The notes under the pieces are model-generated. The model worked only from the letters and a program-made list of their open reading frames with translations. It did no database searches and was not told the origin of the DNA. Positions 24,875-33,397 of a DNA stretch of 39,728 bases are shown in pieces. Numbering within the stretch: the first letter of the stretch is position 1; each line of letters opens with the position of its first letter. This stretch comes from an uncultured Oscillospiraceae bacterium (GTDB lineage Bacteria > Bacillota > Clostridia > Oscillospirales > Ruminococcaceae), in the NCBI GenBank assembly GCA_900540595.1, contig UQGL01000025.1:1-39728 (forward strand), given 5' to 3'. Position numbers and translations under genes: made by a program.

Positions 24875-25923
24875 GCAAGTACCTCCTTCATGATGGCAAG
24901 CAGCTTGGTGTTTTCTTCCGCCGTGCGCACAGCGGTTCGATACCAGCTATCATCCAGACCCGGGTAGTTGCCGCAGCTGCGCACCACCGCGCCGTGCTGC
25001 CGCAGCTTTTCGCCAAAGTCTGCCGGGGCGCGGAACAGCAGATAGTTGGCCCGGCCCTCGATAACATACAGTCCCAATGCCCGCAGCCCGGCAGCCAGCC
25101 GGGGCCGCTCGGCCTCGATCAGCGCGCGCACCTCCTCGGCGTAGGCACTTTCCTGCAGTGCTGCCAGCCCGGCTGCCTGCGCCAGACCGGAGACCGCCCA
25201 CGGCTGCCCCGCCGCCTGCATACCGGCAAGCAGAGCCGTATCACTGCACAGCGCATAGCCCAGCCGCACCCCCGCCATAGCGTAGAGCTTGGTGAAGGCC
25301 TTTAGGATTACAAGCTTCGGTGCATCGTTTAAAAATCGTTCTGCCGTCAGTGCATCCCTGTCAGGCAGAAAGTCGAGGAAGCATTCATCCACGACCAGTA
25401 CCGCACCACAGTCGGCACAGCGGCTGATGAGCCTTTCCACCAGTGCAGGCGGTGTCACCTGCCCGGTGGGATTGTTAGGCTGGCAGAGAAACACCATGTC
25501 CGTTTCCTCGGTCACAGCCTGCACAAAATCCTCTGTCACCGCAAAATCGTTTGCCTCGTCCAGCAGAAACCGGTCGACCGTGCATCCGACCATATCCAGC
25601 GCGGCAGCATACTCGGCAAAGGTGGGGGCAGGCAGCAGCGCACGGCGCGGCTGTACAGCCAGCACCAGCCGGAAGATCAGATCGGCAGCCCCGCTGCCGC
25701 ACAGGATATGCTCTATCGGCACGCCCTCAGCGGCAGCAAGGGCGGCGCGCAGCTCCCGGCAGAGAGGGTCCGGGTAGCGATCCGCTGTCGGCAGCGCTGC
25801 CGAGATAGCCGCAGCCACCCCATGCGGCAGCCCCAGCGGGCTAACGTTTGCCGAGAAATCCAGCGCATCCCGGCCAAATTCTGCCCGGTAGCCCGCCCAA
25901 TCACCGCCATGGACCAACTTCAT
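24871..25923 (-). CDS. cobD: Threonine-phosphate decarboxylase
   Basis: PLP enzyme related to histidinol-phosphate aminotransferase, 350 aa from the ATG at 25923, which follows GAGGAG by 7 nt. A GTG at 25938 in frame is possible but lies before the SD. It makes aminopropanol phosphate, the linker of the nucleotide loop. Visible are VHGGDWAGYR, the DFSANVSPLG motif, CQPNNPTGQ, and the PLP lysine in LKAFTKLYAMAGVRLGY. Its place beside cbiB and cbiP, rather than in a histidine operon, supports CobD over HisC. Confidence 0.92.
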   Translation of the reverse strand: MKLVHGGDWAGYRAEFGRDALDFSANVSPLGLPHGVAAAISAALPTADRYPDPLCRELRAALAAAEGVPIEHILCGSGAADLIFRLVLAVQPRRALLPAPTFAEYAAALDMVGCTVDRFLLDEANDFAVTEDFVQAVTEETDMVFLCQPNNPTGQVTPPALVERLISRCADCGAVLVVDECFLDFLPDRDALTAERFLNDAPKLVILKAFTKLYAMAGVRLGYALCSDTALLAGMQAAGQPWAVSGLAQAAGLAALQESAYAEEVRALIEAERPRLAAGLRALGLYVIEGRANYLLFRAPADFGEKLRQHGAVVRSCGNYPGLDDSWYRTAVRTAEENTKLLAIMKEVLA

Positions 25924-25934
25924 ACAAACTCTCC

Positions 25935-26894
25935 TCACATCATCAAAGCAAATCGGACGGCCAGCCCGATTATGAGCGCGAGCACGCTCTCGGTGTACAT
26001 CATCCGGTCCGCCCGCAGAATATCCTCCGCCTCTATGGGCCGCAGTGCATCGCCGATGGTCGGCTTATCGTAATAGGCGCCGAAGTAGTACGCCGGGCCT
26101 GCCAGCTGAACGCCCAACGCCCCCGCGCAGGCACTCTCGGTCTGGGCGCTGTTGGGGCTGGCGTGGTTATGACGGTCGCGCCGCCAGATGCACCACGCCC
26201 CTTTTGCACTGCCGCCGGCCAGCGCTGCCGCCGCCACCCACAAAAGGGCAGCCAGACGGCTGGGCAGCCAGTTGGCGGCATCGTCCAATTTCGCGGCACA
26301 GCGTCCAAAATACAGGTATTCTTTATTTTTATAGCCGAGCATGCTGTCCATCGTGTTGATAGCCTTGTAGGTCAGCGCCAACGGCGCACCGCCGATAAGC
26401 ATGTAAAACAGCGGTGCAATGACGCCGTCGCTTGCATTCTCGGCCACGGTCTCCACGGCGGCCTTCGTCACGCCTTCCGCCGTGAGATTCTCGGTATCGC
26501 GGCCAACGATCCGCGCCACAGCCCGGCGGGCGGCGGGCAGGTCGCCTTTTGCCAGTTCCTTATAAACATTCCGGCTTTCCTGCACAAGCCCCCGCGCCGC
26601 GAGTGCCTGCGCGCACCAGAACAGCTGAACAGCCAGCCCAGCCAGCGGGTGCAGCCGCGCGGCCAGCGCACAGATTGTTCCCGTTACAGCCAGCGTCCCC
26701 AGCGGCAGCACAGCTGCCACGATCCCGCCGCCGAGCAGTTCCCCCCGGGGCGTTTTGGGTAAGAAGGCCCGCAGGCGTTTTTCCAGCGCCGAGATGCACC
26801 GCCCCATCCATACGACCGGGTGGGGCAGCCATGCCGGGTCCCCAAACACAGCATCCAGCACAAAGCCGCCCGCCACCGCAACGCCGGTCAGCAT
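25935..26894 (-). CDS. cbiB: Adenosylcobinamide-phosphate synthase
   Basis: Integral membrane enzyme, 319 aa, joining adenosylcobyric acid to aminopropanol phosphate. The family opening FVLDAVFGDPAWLPHPVVWMG is present (key: DxxxGDPxxxPHPVxxxG), along with TENASDGVIAPLFY and IGGAPLALTYKAINTMDSM. It has several hydrophobic helices. The start at 26894 has AAAGGAGG close upstream and overlaps the cobC stop by seven bases; the longer reading to 26999 is a shadow of cobC. An 11-bp gap separates it from cobD. Confidence 0.95.
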   Translation of the reverse strand: MLTGVAVAGGFVLDAVFGDPAWLPHPVVWMGRCISALEKRLRAFLPKTPRGELLGGGIVAAVLPLGTLAVTGTICALAARLHPLAGLAVQLFWCAQALAARGLVQESRNVYKELAKGDLPAARRAVARIVGRDTENLTAEGVTKAAVETVAENASDGVIAPLFYMLIGGAPLALTYKAINTMDSMLGYKNKEYLYFGRCAAKLDDAANWLPSRLAALLWVAAAALAGGSAKGAWCIWRRDRHNHASPNSAQTESACAGALGVQLAGPAYYFGAYYDKPTIGDALRPIEAEDILRADRMMYTESVLALIIGLAVRFALMM

Positions 26895-27487
26895 GTAGCC
26901 TCCTTTGTGTACTGCACGGTCTTTACAAGGTGCAGAATATGCTGCGTTTTCCAGTCCCGGGCGTCCAGCACAAAGCCGCCCGCATTGGGCGCGCACCACT
27001 CGTAGTAATCCCGGTGCGGCACAGCATAGCGATCCAGCGCCGCCATCTGGGTGCCGCCGTGCGCCAGAATGACCAGCATCTGCTCCCCCTCTGCCAAGGC
27101 CTGATCCACAAGGGCTGCAAAGGTCGTGCAGATGCGCTCACAGAACTGATCCTTCCGCTCGCCGTCCGGGCAGCGGCGCTCACAGTTGGAGGCGACCCAC
27201 GCCAGATAGTCAGGGTCATGCTCCATTTCGACATAGCTGCGCCCCTCAAAGCTGCCGAAGCACATCTCCTTCAGCCCATCGAGCGGGATAAGCTTCGCGT
27301 TGGGGAACAGGACCCGCGCGGTCTGCGCTGTACGCTGCAGCGTAGAAATATAGACAACCTTCGGATCAATGTCCGCACGGCGCAGCTCTCTGCACCCCTC
27401 CTCCGACAGAGGAATATCCCGCTGCCCCTGATAGCGCTTCTGGGCATTATATTCCGTCAGACCGTGCCGCAAAAGATAAATCAGCAT
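26888..27487 (-). CDS. cobC: Alpha-ribazole phosphatase (histidine phosphatase family)
   Basis: A 199-aa phosphoglycerate-mutase-fold phosphatase expected to remove the 5'-phosphate of alpha-ribazole phosphate or adenosylcobalamin phosphate. The catalytic histidine is in LLRHGLTEYN (His8), a second conserved set is STLQRTAQTA, and HGGT carries the late histidine. AAAGGAG precedes the ATG by about 9 nt. It overlaps both neighbours by seven bases. The operon context, rather than the fold alone, supports CobC. Confidence 0.88.
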   Translation of the reverse strand: MLIYLLRHGLTEYNAQKRYQGQRDIPLSEEGCRELRRADIDPKVVYISTLQRTAQTARVLFPNAKLIPLDGLKEMCFGSFEGRSYVEMEHDPDYLAWVASNCERRCPDGERKDQFCERICTTFAALVDQALAEGEQMLVILAHGGTQMAALDRYAVPHRDYYEWCAPNAGGFVLDARDWKTQHILHLVKTVQYTKEATC

Positions 27488-27798
27488 TTCGGCAGTTCTC
27501 CTTTCAAAATCGTGGGCAACCCGCAGAACATCTGCACAACGCAGTCTGCCCGGGCCGCCAGCAGGCAGGCCAGACGGCCCGCAGCCTCACGGCGGGCGCG
27601 TTCGGCGGGGTCGATGGGCACGATACCGCCGCCTACCTCGGTAGCTGTGACCACATCATAGGTGGCCAGCTCATCGGCCAGCGCCTGCAGCCCGGTCATT
27701 TCTGCGGCGCGGTCCTGCACCTCATAGATCTGCCGCCCGCCAAACTGCGCAGCAAATGTGCGCTTGCCGCTATAAAGCGGCCCCGTGATAAAAAGCAT
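27481..27798 (-). CDS. Short CobU-like P-loop protein (105 aa)
   Basis: The N-terminus has a CobU-type P-loop, ITGPLYSGKRT, and the C-terminal half reads VTATEVGGGIVPIDPAERAR and VVQMFCGLPTILKG. These correspond to the EVGxGIVP and xxGIPxxxKG blocks of adenosylcobinamide kinase/guanylyltransferase. It is about 65 residues shorter than usual, lacking the middle part that carries the guanylylated histidine region. It starts directly after the cobS stop (TAA then ATG) and overlaps cobC by seven bases. A fuller CobU is encoded at 28548-29069. Could be a degenerate paralogue, a kinase-only form, or a partner subunit; function not assigned. Confidence 0.85.
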   Translation of the reverse strand: MLFITGPLYSGKRTFAAQFGGRQIYEVQDRAAEMTGLQALADELATYDVVTATEVGGGIVPIDPAERARREAAGRLACLLAARADCVVQMFCGLPTILKGELPKC

Positions 27799-28551
27799 TT
27801 ACAGCACCCCCAGCCATTGGCTGGCAGCCAGCGCCGCCAGCATCCAAAGCTCACATTTTTGCAGGAACCACCCGGCCAGATCACCGGTCGTACCGCCAAA
27901 CTGCCTGACAGCGACCCGGTGATACCGGGCAAACACCAGCCCTGCCGCCAGCAAAAGCGCCCAGCCGCCCAAGGCCAGAATCCCCACCGCCCACACAAGA
28001 CAGCCTGCCGCCAAAACACGGCAGACCGTTCGGCGGTCCGCCGCTGTTGCAAAGGTATGGGCCAGCCCTGTGTTTTTGGCCAGCGGGAACGCTGCCACCG
28101 CCAACCCGGACAGCATCCGCTCCCCCATCAGGGCCAGCGTCCAGAGCGCACCTGTGCGCGGTGTAAACTGTACACAGGCGCACAGCATCAGATATGCAGC
28201 AAAATAGCTGCACAGCCGTATGACGGCAAAGGCTCCGCAGTGGGGATCTTTTAATATAGCAAGCTTTTTCGCGGTATCGCCGTAGCTTGCCAGTGCATCG
28301 CAGGTGTCAGCATAGCCGTCCAGATGGATGCCCCCGGTGACCCAGACCGGAATCAGACAGAATCCGGCCGCATGGGCCGCATCGGGCAGCGGCAGCGCCC
28401 CGCACAGGCACCACAGCACCCCGCAGATTACCCCCACCAGCGGAAATGCGCAGAGCGCATACCGCATATTTTTTTCGTTCCAGTCAAACTGCGGCACCGG
28501 CAGTGCCGAGAACATGGCAAGTGCCACCGCAACGGTCTGAAATACTATCAT
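27799..28551 (-). CDS. cobS: Adenosylcobinamide-GDP ribazoletransferase (cobalamin synthase)
   Basis: Integral membrane enzyme of 250 aa that joins adenosylcobinamide-GDP to alpha-ribazole (phosphate), the final assembly step. The family motif GGIHLDGYADTCDALASYG (about residues 72-90), with its Asp residues that bind metal, is complete. Further on are KKLAILKDPHCGAFAVI and several transmembrane helices. The start overlaps the cobU stop by four bases (ATGA); its stop directly abuts the ATG of the short CobU-like gene. Confidence 0.95.
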   Translation of the reverse strand: MIVFQTVAVALAMFSALPVPQFDWNEKNMRYALCAFPLVGVICGVLWCLCGALPLPDAAHAAGFCLIPVWVTGGIHLDGYADTCDALASYGDTAKKLAILKDPHCGAFAVIRLCSYFAAYLMLCACVQFTPRTGALWTLALMGERMLSGLAVAAFPLAKNTGLAHTFATAADRRTVCRVLAAGCLVWAVGILALGGWALLLAAGLVFARYHRVAVRQFGGTTGDLAGWFLQKCELWMLAALAASQWLGVL

Positions 28552-29069
28552 CGCTTCGTCCCTTTATAGTAGACAGGAATGCCGCACACGACCCGCACGA
28601 CCGTGTCTGCGCGCTGGGCGGCGGCATTGTTGATCTTGGCCAGCGTGCGCAGATACCGCTCGGTATCGCCTGCATACGCTGTGCCGCCGCTGAACACTTC
28701 ATTCGTCACAAGGATCAGTTCCTCACACTGCGCCCGCAGCGCTTCGATTCCCCGCAGCACGGCATCGGCAGCGGCCTCCCCCGCCCCGGCCGGATCGTAC
28801 AGCTCGTTGGCTGCCAGATTGCCGAGATCCTCCAGCAGCACGGTGCCGCGCTGCGGTAAGTCAATGGCTTCAAGCCCGCGCGGGCACTCCACCGTGGCAA
28901 ACTGCTTTTGTTGGCGCATGGCGCGATGCCGCGCGACCCGTGCTGCGCACTCGGCGTCCCACACCTGCATCGTAGCAAGATAGGTGCGCGGCAGCGGGCT
29001 TTGCATACAGAGTGATTCCGCAAACGCGCTTTTTCCGCTGGCCGCGCCGCCGATGACCAGCGTCAGCAT
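28548..29069 (-). CDS. cobU: Adenosylcobinamide kinase / guanylyltransferase
   Basis: Phosphorylates adenosylcobinamide and transfers GMP to give adenosylcobinamide-GDP. 173 aa from ATG 29069. The P-loop is VIGGAASGKSAFAE, the nucleotide-binding ARVARHRAMRQQ carries the conserved histidine, and LVTNEVFSGG and VVRVVCGIPVYYKG close the fold. The usual GIVP after NEV is replaced by SGGTAYAGDTERYLR, a form I associate with clostridial CobU proteins. It overlaps cobT by seven bases and cobS by four. A second, shorter CobU-like gene lies just downstream of cobS. Confidence 0.92.
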   Translation of the reverse strand: MLTLVIGGAASGKSAFAESLCMQSPLPRTYLATMQVWDAECAARVARHRAMRQQKQFATVECPRGLEAIDLPQRGTVLLEDLGNLAANELYDPAGAGEAAADAVLRGIEALRAQCEELILVTNEVFSGGTAYAGDTERYLRTLAKINNAAAQRADTVVRVVCGIPVYYKGTKR

Positions 29070-30127
29070 TGCGGTGTGTACGGCGCGATGCCGCCCTCCG
29101 CAAAGGAATAGCAGCCATGATAGACCGCAAGCGCCATATCCCACAGCGGCAGGCTCGCTACAGCCCCGGTGCCCTCCCCCAGATGCAGATCTGCGGTGAT
29201 AAGCGGCTTTTTGTGCAGTGCCTCCAGCACCAGCCGGGCGGCCGGCTCTGCCGAGACATGGCTGGCAAACACAGCCTTATCCGCACCCGGGCAGAGGCGG
29301 ACGGCGCAGAGTGCGGCCACGCTGCTGATAAAGCCGTCCATCACGATGGGGATTTTCTCAAATGCACCGCCCAAAAACACACCGCACAGCCCGGCAATGT
29401 CAAACCCGCCCAGAGCCGCCAGCACCCCCAGCGGGTCGGCAGCATCGGGACGGTTGACCGCAATTCCGCGCTCAATCACCTCTATTTTGCGGCGCAGCCC
29501 TGCATCGGAAAGCCCCGCGCCGCGCCCGGTCATCTCGGCCACCGGGCGGCCGAGCAACACAGACGCCACAGCGGAGGAGGTCGTTGTGTTGCCGATGCCC
29601 ATCTCACCGGTGGCAAGCAGCTGCACACCGGCGCGCTTTTGCGCCCGCACCAGTGCAAGGCCGGCCGCAATGGCCTGTACGGCCTGTGCCCGGGTCATGG
29701 CGGGTCCGACGGTAAAATCGCAGGTGCCGGGGGCAATGCGATACTCAGCAGCACCCGCCACGGGCGCGCCCGCAATTCCCATATCGACCGGCACCACGGC
29801 ACACCGCGCCGCTGCTGCCATGCGGCAGACGCTGGTGCGGCGGGCAACAAGATTTTCGAGCACCGCACGGGTCACGGCGGCATCTGTCTGGCTGACCCCC
29901 TGCGCGACAACACCGTTATCCGCGCAGAGCACCAGCACGGCACGCCGTTCAAAGGCCGGGGCGGCATTTCCGGTCAGGGCCGCCGCGTCCTCTATCATCG
30001 TTTCCAGTGCGCCCAGTCCGCCCAGGGGTTTCGCCAGCGCCGCCCAATGTGCATGGGCGGCAGCGCGGGCCGATTCATCCGGCGGGGTTACGGTGCGCAG
30101 CAGGGTCATAAGTTCATTTTCGGTCAT
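29063..30127 (-). CDS. cobT: Nicotinate-nucleotide:dimethylbenzimidazole phosphoribosyltransferase
   Basis: A 354-aa cytoplasmic enzyme that makes alpha-ribazole phosphate (or another lower-ligand nucleotide) from NaMN and the base. Family marks: KPLGGLGALE near the N-terminus, VLCADNGVVAQGVSQTD, LATGEMGIGNTTTSSAV, and the catalytic Glu in HLGEGTGAVASLPL near the C-terminus. Four-base overlap with cbiA upstream. No bluB or bza gene is in the window, so the lower base made by this organism is unknown. Confidence 0.96.
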   Translation of the reverse strand: MTENELMTLLRTVTPPDESARAAAHAHWAALAKPLGGLGALETMIEDAAALTGNAAPAFERRAVLVLCADNGVVAQGVSQTDAAVTRAVLENLVARRTSVCRMAAAARCAVVPVDMGIAGAPVAGAAEYRIAPGTCDFTVGPAMTRAQAVQAIAAGLALVRAQKRAGVQLLATGEMGIGNTTTSSAVASVLLGRPVAEMTGRGAGLSDAGLRRKIEVIERGIAVNRPDAADPLGVLAALGGFDIAGLCGVFLGGAFEKIPIVMDGFISSVAALCAVRLCPGADKAVFASHVSAEPAARLVLEALHKKPLITADLHLGEGTGAVASLPLWDMALAVYHGCYSFAEGGIAPYTPQC

Positions 30128-31470
30128 GTTCTTTCCTTTATATAGCGGCCGGCCGCGTCCGCAAAGCGCCTCGGCAGCGGCGTACCGGCCCAGTACAGAT
30201 GCGGAAAACCCGCATAGAGATGCTCATTGGCAAAGCCGCAGGCCCACTGCCGCCCATCTGCCTTGGCGGCTGCAAAGGCTTCGCCGTTGGCCGTGGTGTC
30301 CCAGTGGTGGAACTCATGCACCGGCAGGCTCTCTCCTGCGGCAAACAGCATACTGTCGGTGCGCGCGGTCAGTTTTGCATAGCCGAACCGCACAAGCCGA
30401 CCGACCCGGAAGCCCTGCCCCGGCAGCACGCCCGCCATCGGATAGACGATTCCGTCCGCGCCCTCGAGCGACCTGCCCAGATAGAGAAAGCCGCCGCACT
30501 CCGCCACGGTGGGCAGCCCGCCCGCAACCGCCTTTTGCACGGCGCTGCGCATAGAGGCATTCCCCGCCAGCTGCGCGGCATACAGCTCCGGATAGCCCCC
30601 GGGCAGATACAGCGCGCCGATCTGCCCCGGCAGGGCGGCGTCCCGCAGCGGGCTGAAAAAGCAAAGCTCTGCGCCGCTTTCCCGCAGTGCCTCCAGCGTT
30701 TCTGCGTAGGTAAAGCAAAAAGCCTCATCCTGTGCAACGGCAATGCGCACCGCCGGCGGCACAGTGATGCGGGGCGGGGCGGGCGGGGCCGGGCGGTCAA
30801 ACAGCGTATACAGTCTGTGCCAGTCGATGCACCGCTGGGCGGCATCCGCCAGAACCTCGATCTTTTGCTGCAGATCAGCAATCTCTGCTGCGGTTTTCAG
30901 GCCGAGATGGCGGCTCTCAATAGCAGCCTCCGGCAGGTGGGGCAGATAACCCACCACCGGCAGACCGGTCTCCTTTTCCAGCATTGGAGCCAGCAGCTTG
31001 AACAAAGATTCGCTGCAATCGTTGAGCAAAATGCCCGCAATATGGTGCGGCGTGCGGAACGTCAGCAGCCCTCGCAGCTCGGCCGCCAGCGTCAGGCTGG
31101 CACCCTTCGGGCGCACGACCAGCAGTGCGGGCAGTTCGAGCGTGTCCGCCAGCTGCCATACGCTGGCTGTATCCGTCACGCCGCCCAGCCCGTCATAGTA
31201 GCCCATAGCCCCCTCGCAGACGGCGGCATCGCAGTCAGCCGCCCCCTGCGCATATAGTCGGCGCACGGTGTCCGGTGCAGAAAAATAAAGGTCAAGATTA
31301 TGGCTTTTGACCCCCAGCACGGCGCGGTGGAACATCGGGTCAATGTAGTCCGGCCCTGCCTTGAAGGCACAGGGGCGCTGCCCCCGGGCCGCCAGTGCCG
31401 CCAACAGCGCACAGGCTGCTGTGGTCTTGCCGCCGCCCGAGCGCGGCGCGGTCAGAACGAGCTGCAGCAT
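30124..31470 (-). CDS. cbiA: Cobyrinic acid a,c-diamide synthase
   Basis: Glutamine-dependent amidase of the a and c acetate side chains, 448 aa. The N-terminal P-loop is APRSGGGKTTAAC (about 8-20), followed by FKAGPDYIDPMFH. The C-terminal glutaminase domain holds the nucleophile Cys in VAECGGFLYLG and a late FHHWD. It overlaps cobT by four bases and starts 2 bp after the cbiET stop. In the anaerobic pathway the substrate is cobalt-containing cobyrinate. Confidence 0.96.
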   Translation of the reverse strand: MLQLVLTAPRSGGGKTTAACALLAALAARGQRPCAFKAGPDYIDPMFHRAVLGVKSHNLDLYFSAPDTVRRLYAQGAADCDAAVCEGAMGYYDGLGGVTDTASVWQLADTLELPALLVVRPKGASLTLAAELRGLLTFRTPHHIAGILLNDCSESLFKLLAPMLEKETGLPVVGYLPHLPEAAIESRHLGLKTAAEIADLQQKIEVLADAAQRCIDWHRLYTLFDRPAPPAPPRITVPPAVRIAVAQDEAFCFTYAETLEALRESGAELCFFSPLRDAALPGQIGALYLPGGYPELYAAQLAGNASMRSAVQKAVAGGLPTVAECGGFLYLGRSLEGADGIVYPMAGVLPGQGFRVGRLVRFGYAKLTARTDSMLFAAGESLPVHEFHHWDTTANGEAFAAAKADGRQWACGFANEHLYAGFPHLYWAGTPLPRRFADAAGRYIKERT

Positions 31471-31472
31471 AC

Positions 31473-32666
31473 TTACTCCCTCACGATCAAAAATACAGGG
31501 TTATTTGCCATCAGCAGGTGGAGTGCCCCCGCCTGTTTGCTGCGGCTGACAGCGATCTGCGTGACCTGTGCAGTCAATCCATGGGCAGTCAGCGCCGCAA
31601 CGGCCTCCTGCAGGGTCTCCAGCGCAATGGCGCTGATGCAAAGGCGTGCTGCGGGGTTTGCTGCCAGCACCGCATCCACGATCTGCCGCATGCTGCCCCT
31701 GCTGCCGCCGATGAAAACGGCATCGGGCGCGGGCAGCCCCGCCAGTGCGGCGGGGGCGCGGCCCTCCGTCAGATACAGATTGGCTACTGCAAATTTTGCG
31801 CGGTTTTGTCGGATCAGCGCACAAGCCTCCGGGTCACATTCCACGGCACAGACCCGGCCGGCCGGAGCCGCCAGCGCCATCTCAACGCTGACGCTGCCGG
31901 TTCCCGCGCCGATATCCCACAGGGTATCGCCGGGGCGCACCGCCAGCTTTGCCAGCACGGCCGCGCGCACCTCCTGCTTGGTCATCGGCGTTTTGCCGCG
32001 CAGAAAGGCTTCGTCCGGCCAGCCCGGCGCCCGGGCGGGCAGCGGCGGGCAGGGTTCGACCAAAAGCACGCTCAGCGGTGCAAATTCAAGGCTTGCGAGC
32101 ATTTCCACGGTATCGGTCACAAGGCGTTCAGCGGTGCTGCCAAGGTTCTCACCAACGGTGGCCTTCACATGCCCCCACCCGGCATCGGCCAACGCACGGC
32201 AAAGGGTAGCCGGGGTCTCGCTGCCGCCGGTCAGGAAAAAGGCGGGCTTTCCGGTGCGGCAGACCGCTGCAGGGTCACAGCTGCAGCCGTGAGCGCTGAC
32301 CAGCTGCCAGTCCTGCCATGGGCGGTGCAGCGCTGCCGCCAAAAGCTGCACGCTGGATACTCCCGGCTCCACCGTATAGGGCAGTCCTGCCGCATCAAGG
32401 GCACGGCAGAGCGCCGATGCCCCCGAGTAAAACCCGGTATCCCCGCTGAAAACAACCGCTGCAGCGGCAATATCAGCGCACCGCAGACGGGCGCAGATCT
32501 CCTGCGCCTTGTACAGGGCAGCGCGGTCAGGCGTACATTCTGCCGGCAGCTGCTCCAAAAGACGGCGCGCACCAAGGATCAGCTCCGCGCCCAAAAGTGC
32601 GTCCCGCCCTGCCGCCGTCAGGCCTGCGGGGGTGCCGCTGCCCATGCCAATGAGTGTGATTTTCAT
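31473..32666 (-). CDS. cbiET: Fused cobalt-precorrin C5/C15 methyltransferase-decarboxylase (CbiE-CbiT)
   Basis: One 397-aa chain. Residues 1-200 are the CbiE tetrapyrrole methylase (ITLIGMGSGTPAGLTAAGRD; FSGDTGFYSGA; VEPGVSSVQLLAA). Residues about 205-397 are CbiT, a Rossmann methyltransferase with WDIGAGTGSVSVEMALAAP and the FIGGSRG loop. The pair methylates C-5 and C-15 and decarboxylates the C-12 acetate. The fusion is the well-known CobL-type arrangement. Start 32666 has GGGAG 5 nt upstream; the longer reading to 32753 is a shadow of cbiJ. Four-base overlap with cbiJ. Confidence 0.94.
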   Translation of the reverse strand: MKITLIGMGSGTPAGLTAAGRDALLGAELILGARRLLEQLPAECTPDRAALYKAQEICARLRCADIAAAAVVFSGDTGFYSGASALCRALDAAGLPYTVEPGVSSVQLLAAALHRPWQDWQLVSAHGCSCDPAAVCRTGKPAFFLTGGSETPATLCRALADAGWGHVKATVGENLGSTAERLVTDTVEMLASLEFAPLSVLLVEPCPPLPARAPGWPDEAFLRGKTPMTKQEVRAAVLAKLAVRPGDTLWDIGAGTGSVSVEMALAAPAGRVCAVECDPEACALIRQNRAKFAVANLYLTEGRAPAALAGLPAPDAVFIGGSRGSMRQIVDAVLAANPAARLCISAIALETLQEAVAALTAHGLTAQVTQIAVSRSKQAGALHLLMANNPVFLIVRE

Positions 32667-33397
32667 AATAGCTCCCTGCATCGCTGTAAAATTGCTTCGG
32701 CGCACTCGCCCTGCTCCATGGGGCGGCGCAGCACGATCAGCTGCACACCGCACTGCTCGGCAGCCCGGGCCTTTTCGGCAAAGCCGCCCGCTGCGCCACC
32801 GTCCTTGGTGACAAGGAAAGCGATCCGGAACTGACGAAACAGCGCTATATTCAACTCCTCGGTAAAGGGCCCCTGCATTGCAACTATGTTGCGGTGCGGG
32901 ATGCCCGCTGCCTCGCAGGCAGTGATGCCTGCCACGGTCGGCAGCACCCGGGGGTACAGCCGCTCCGGCTCCAGCGCTGCAAAGGCTGGCAGCTCCTTAG
33001 CACCCGTAGCCAGCAGAATATTACCGGGCTTGCCCTGCAGATACGCTGCGGCATCGTCCGCCGCGGCAAACACGGCACTGCCGGCCGGCAGGGTACTGGC
33101 AGGGCGCAGCAGGCGGTGGTATTCCACTCCGGCTGCCCCGGCCGCCGCACGGATATTGCGCGTTGCCTCGGTCGCATAGGGGTGGGTCGCATCAACGCAA
33201 AGGTCCGCATTGCGCAGCAGGGCGGTCATTTCTTCGGCATCCAGCCGCCCGGTGCGGACTGTGATCCCCTCGGCGCGCCCCTGCTCCTCGGCTCCAAGCT
33301 CAGTTGCCACACAGACCGTGACCGCTGCCCCCAGCGCCGCCAATGCGCGGGAAAATGCCCGCCCCTCGGTGGTGCCGCTGAAAACGACCGCTTTCAT
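32663..33397 (-). CDS. cbiJ: Cobalt-precorrin-6A reductase
   Basis: NAD(P)H-dependent reductase of the corrin ring, 244 aa. N-terminal VVFSGTTEGRAFSRAL is the family opening, followed by VDATHPYATEATRNI and ILLATGAKEL, and VTKDGGAAGGFAEK near the end. The start at 33397 overlaps the cbiH stop by four bases; the longer reading is a shadow of cbiH. Confidence 0.95.
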   Translation of the reverse strand: MKAVVFSGTTEGRAFSRALAALGAAVTVCVATELGAEEQGRAEGITVRTGRLDAEEMTALLRNADLCVDATHPYATEATRNIRAAAGAAGVEYHRLLRPASTLPAGSAVFAAADDAAAYLQGKPGNILLATGAKELPAFAALEPERLYPRVLPTVAGITACEAAGIPHRNIVAMQGPFTEELNIALFRQFRIAFLVTKDGGAAGGFAEKARAAEQCGVQLIVLRRPMEQGECAEAILQRCRELL

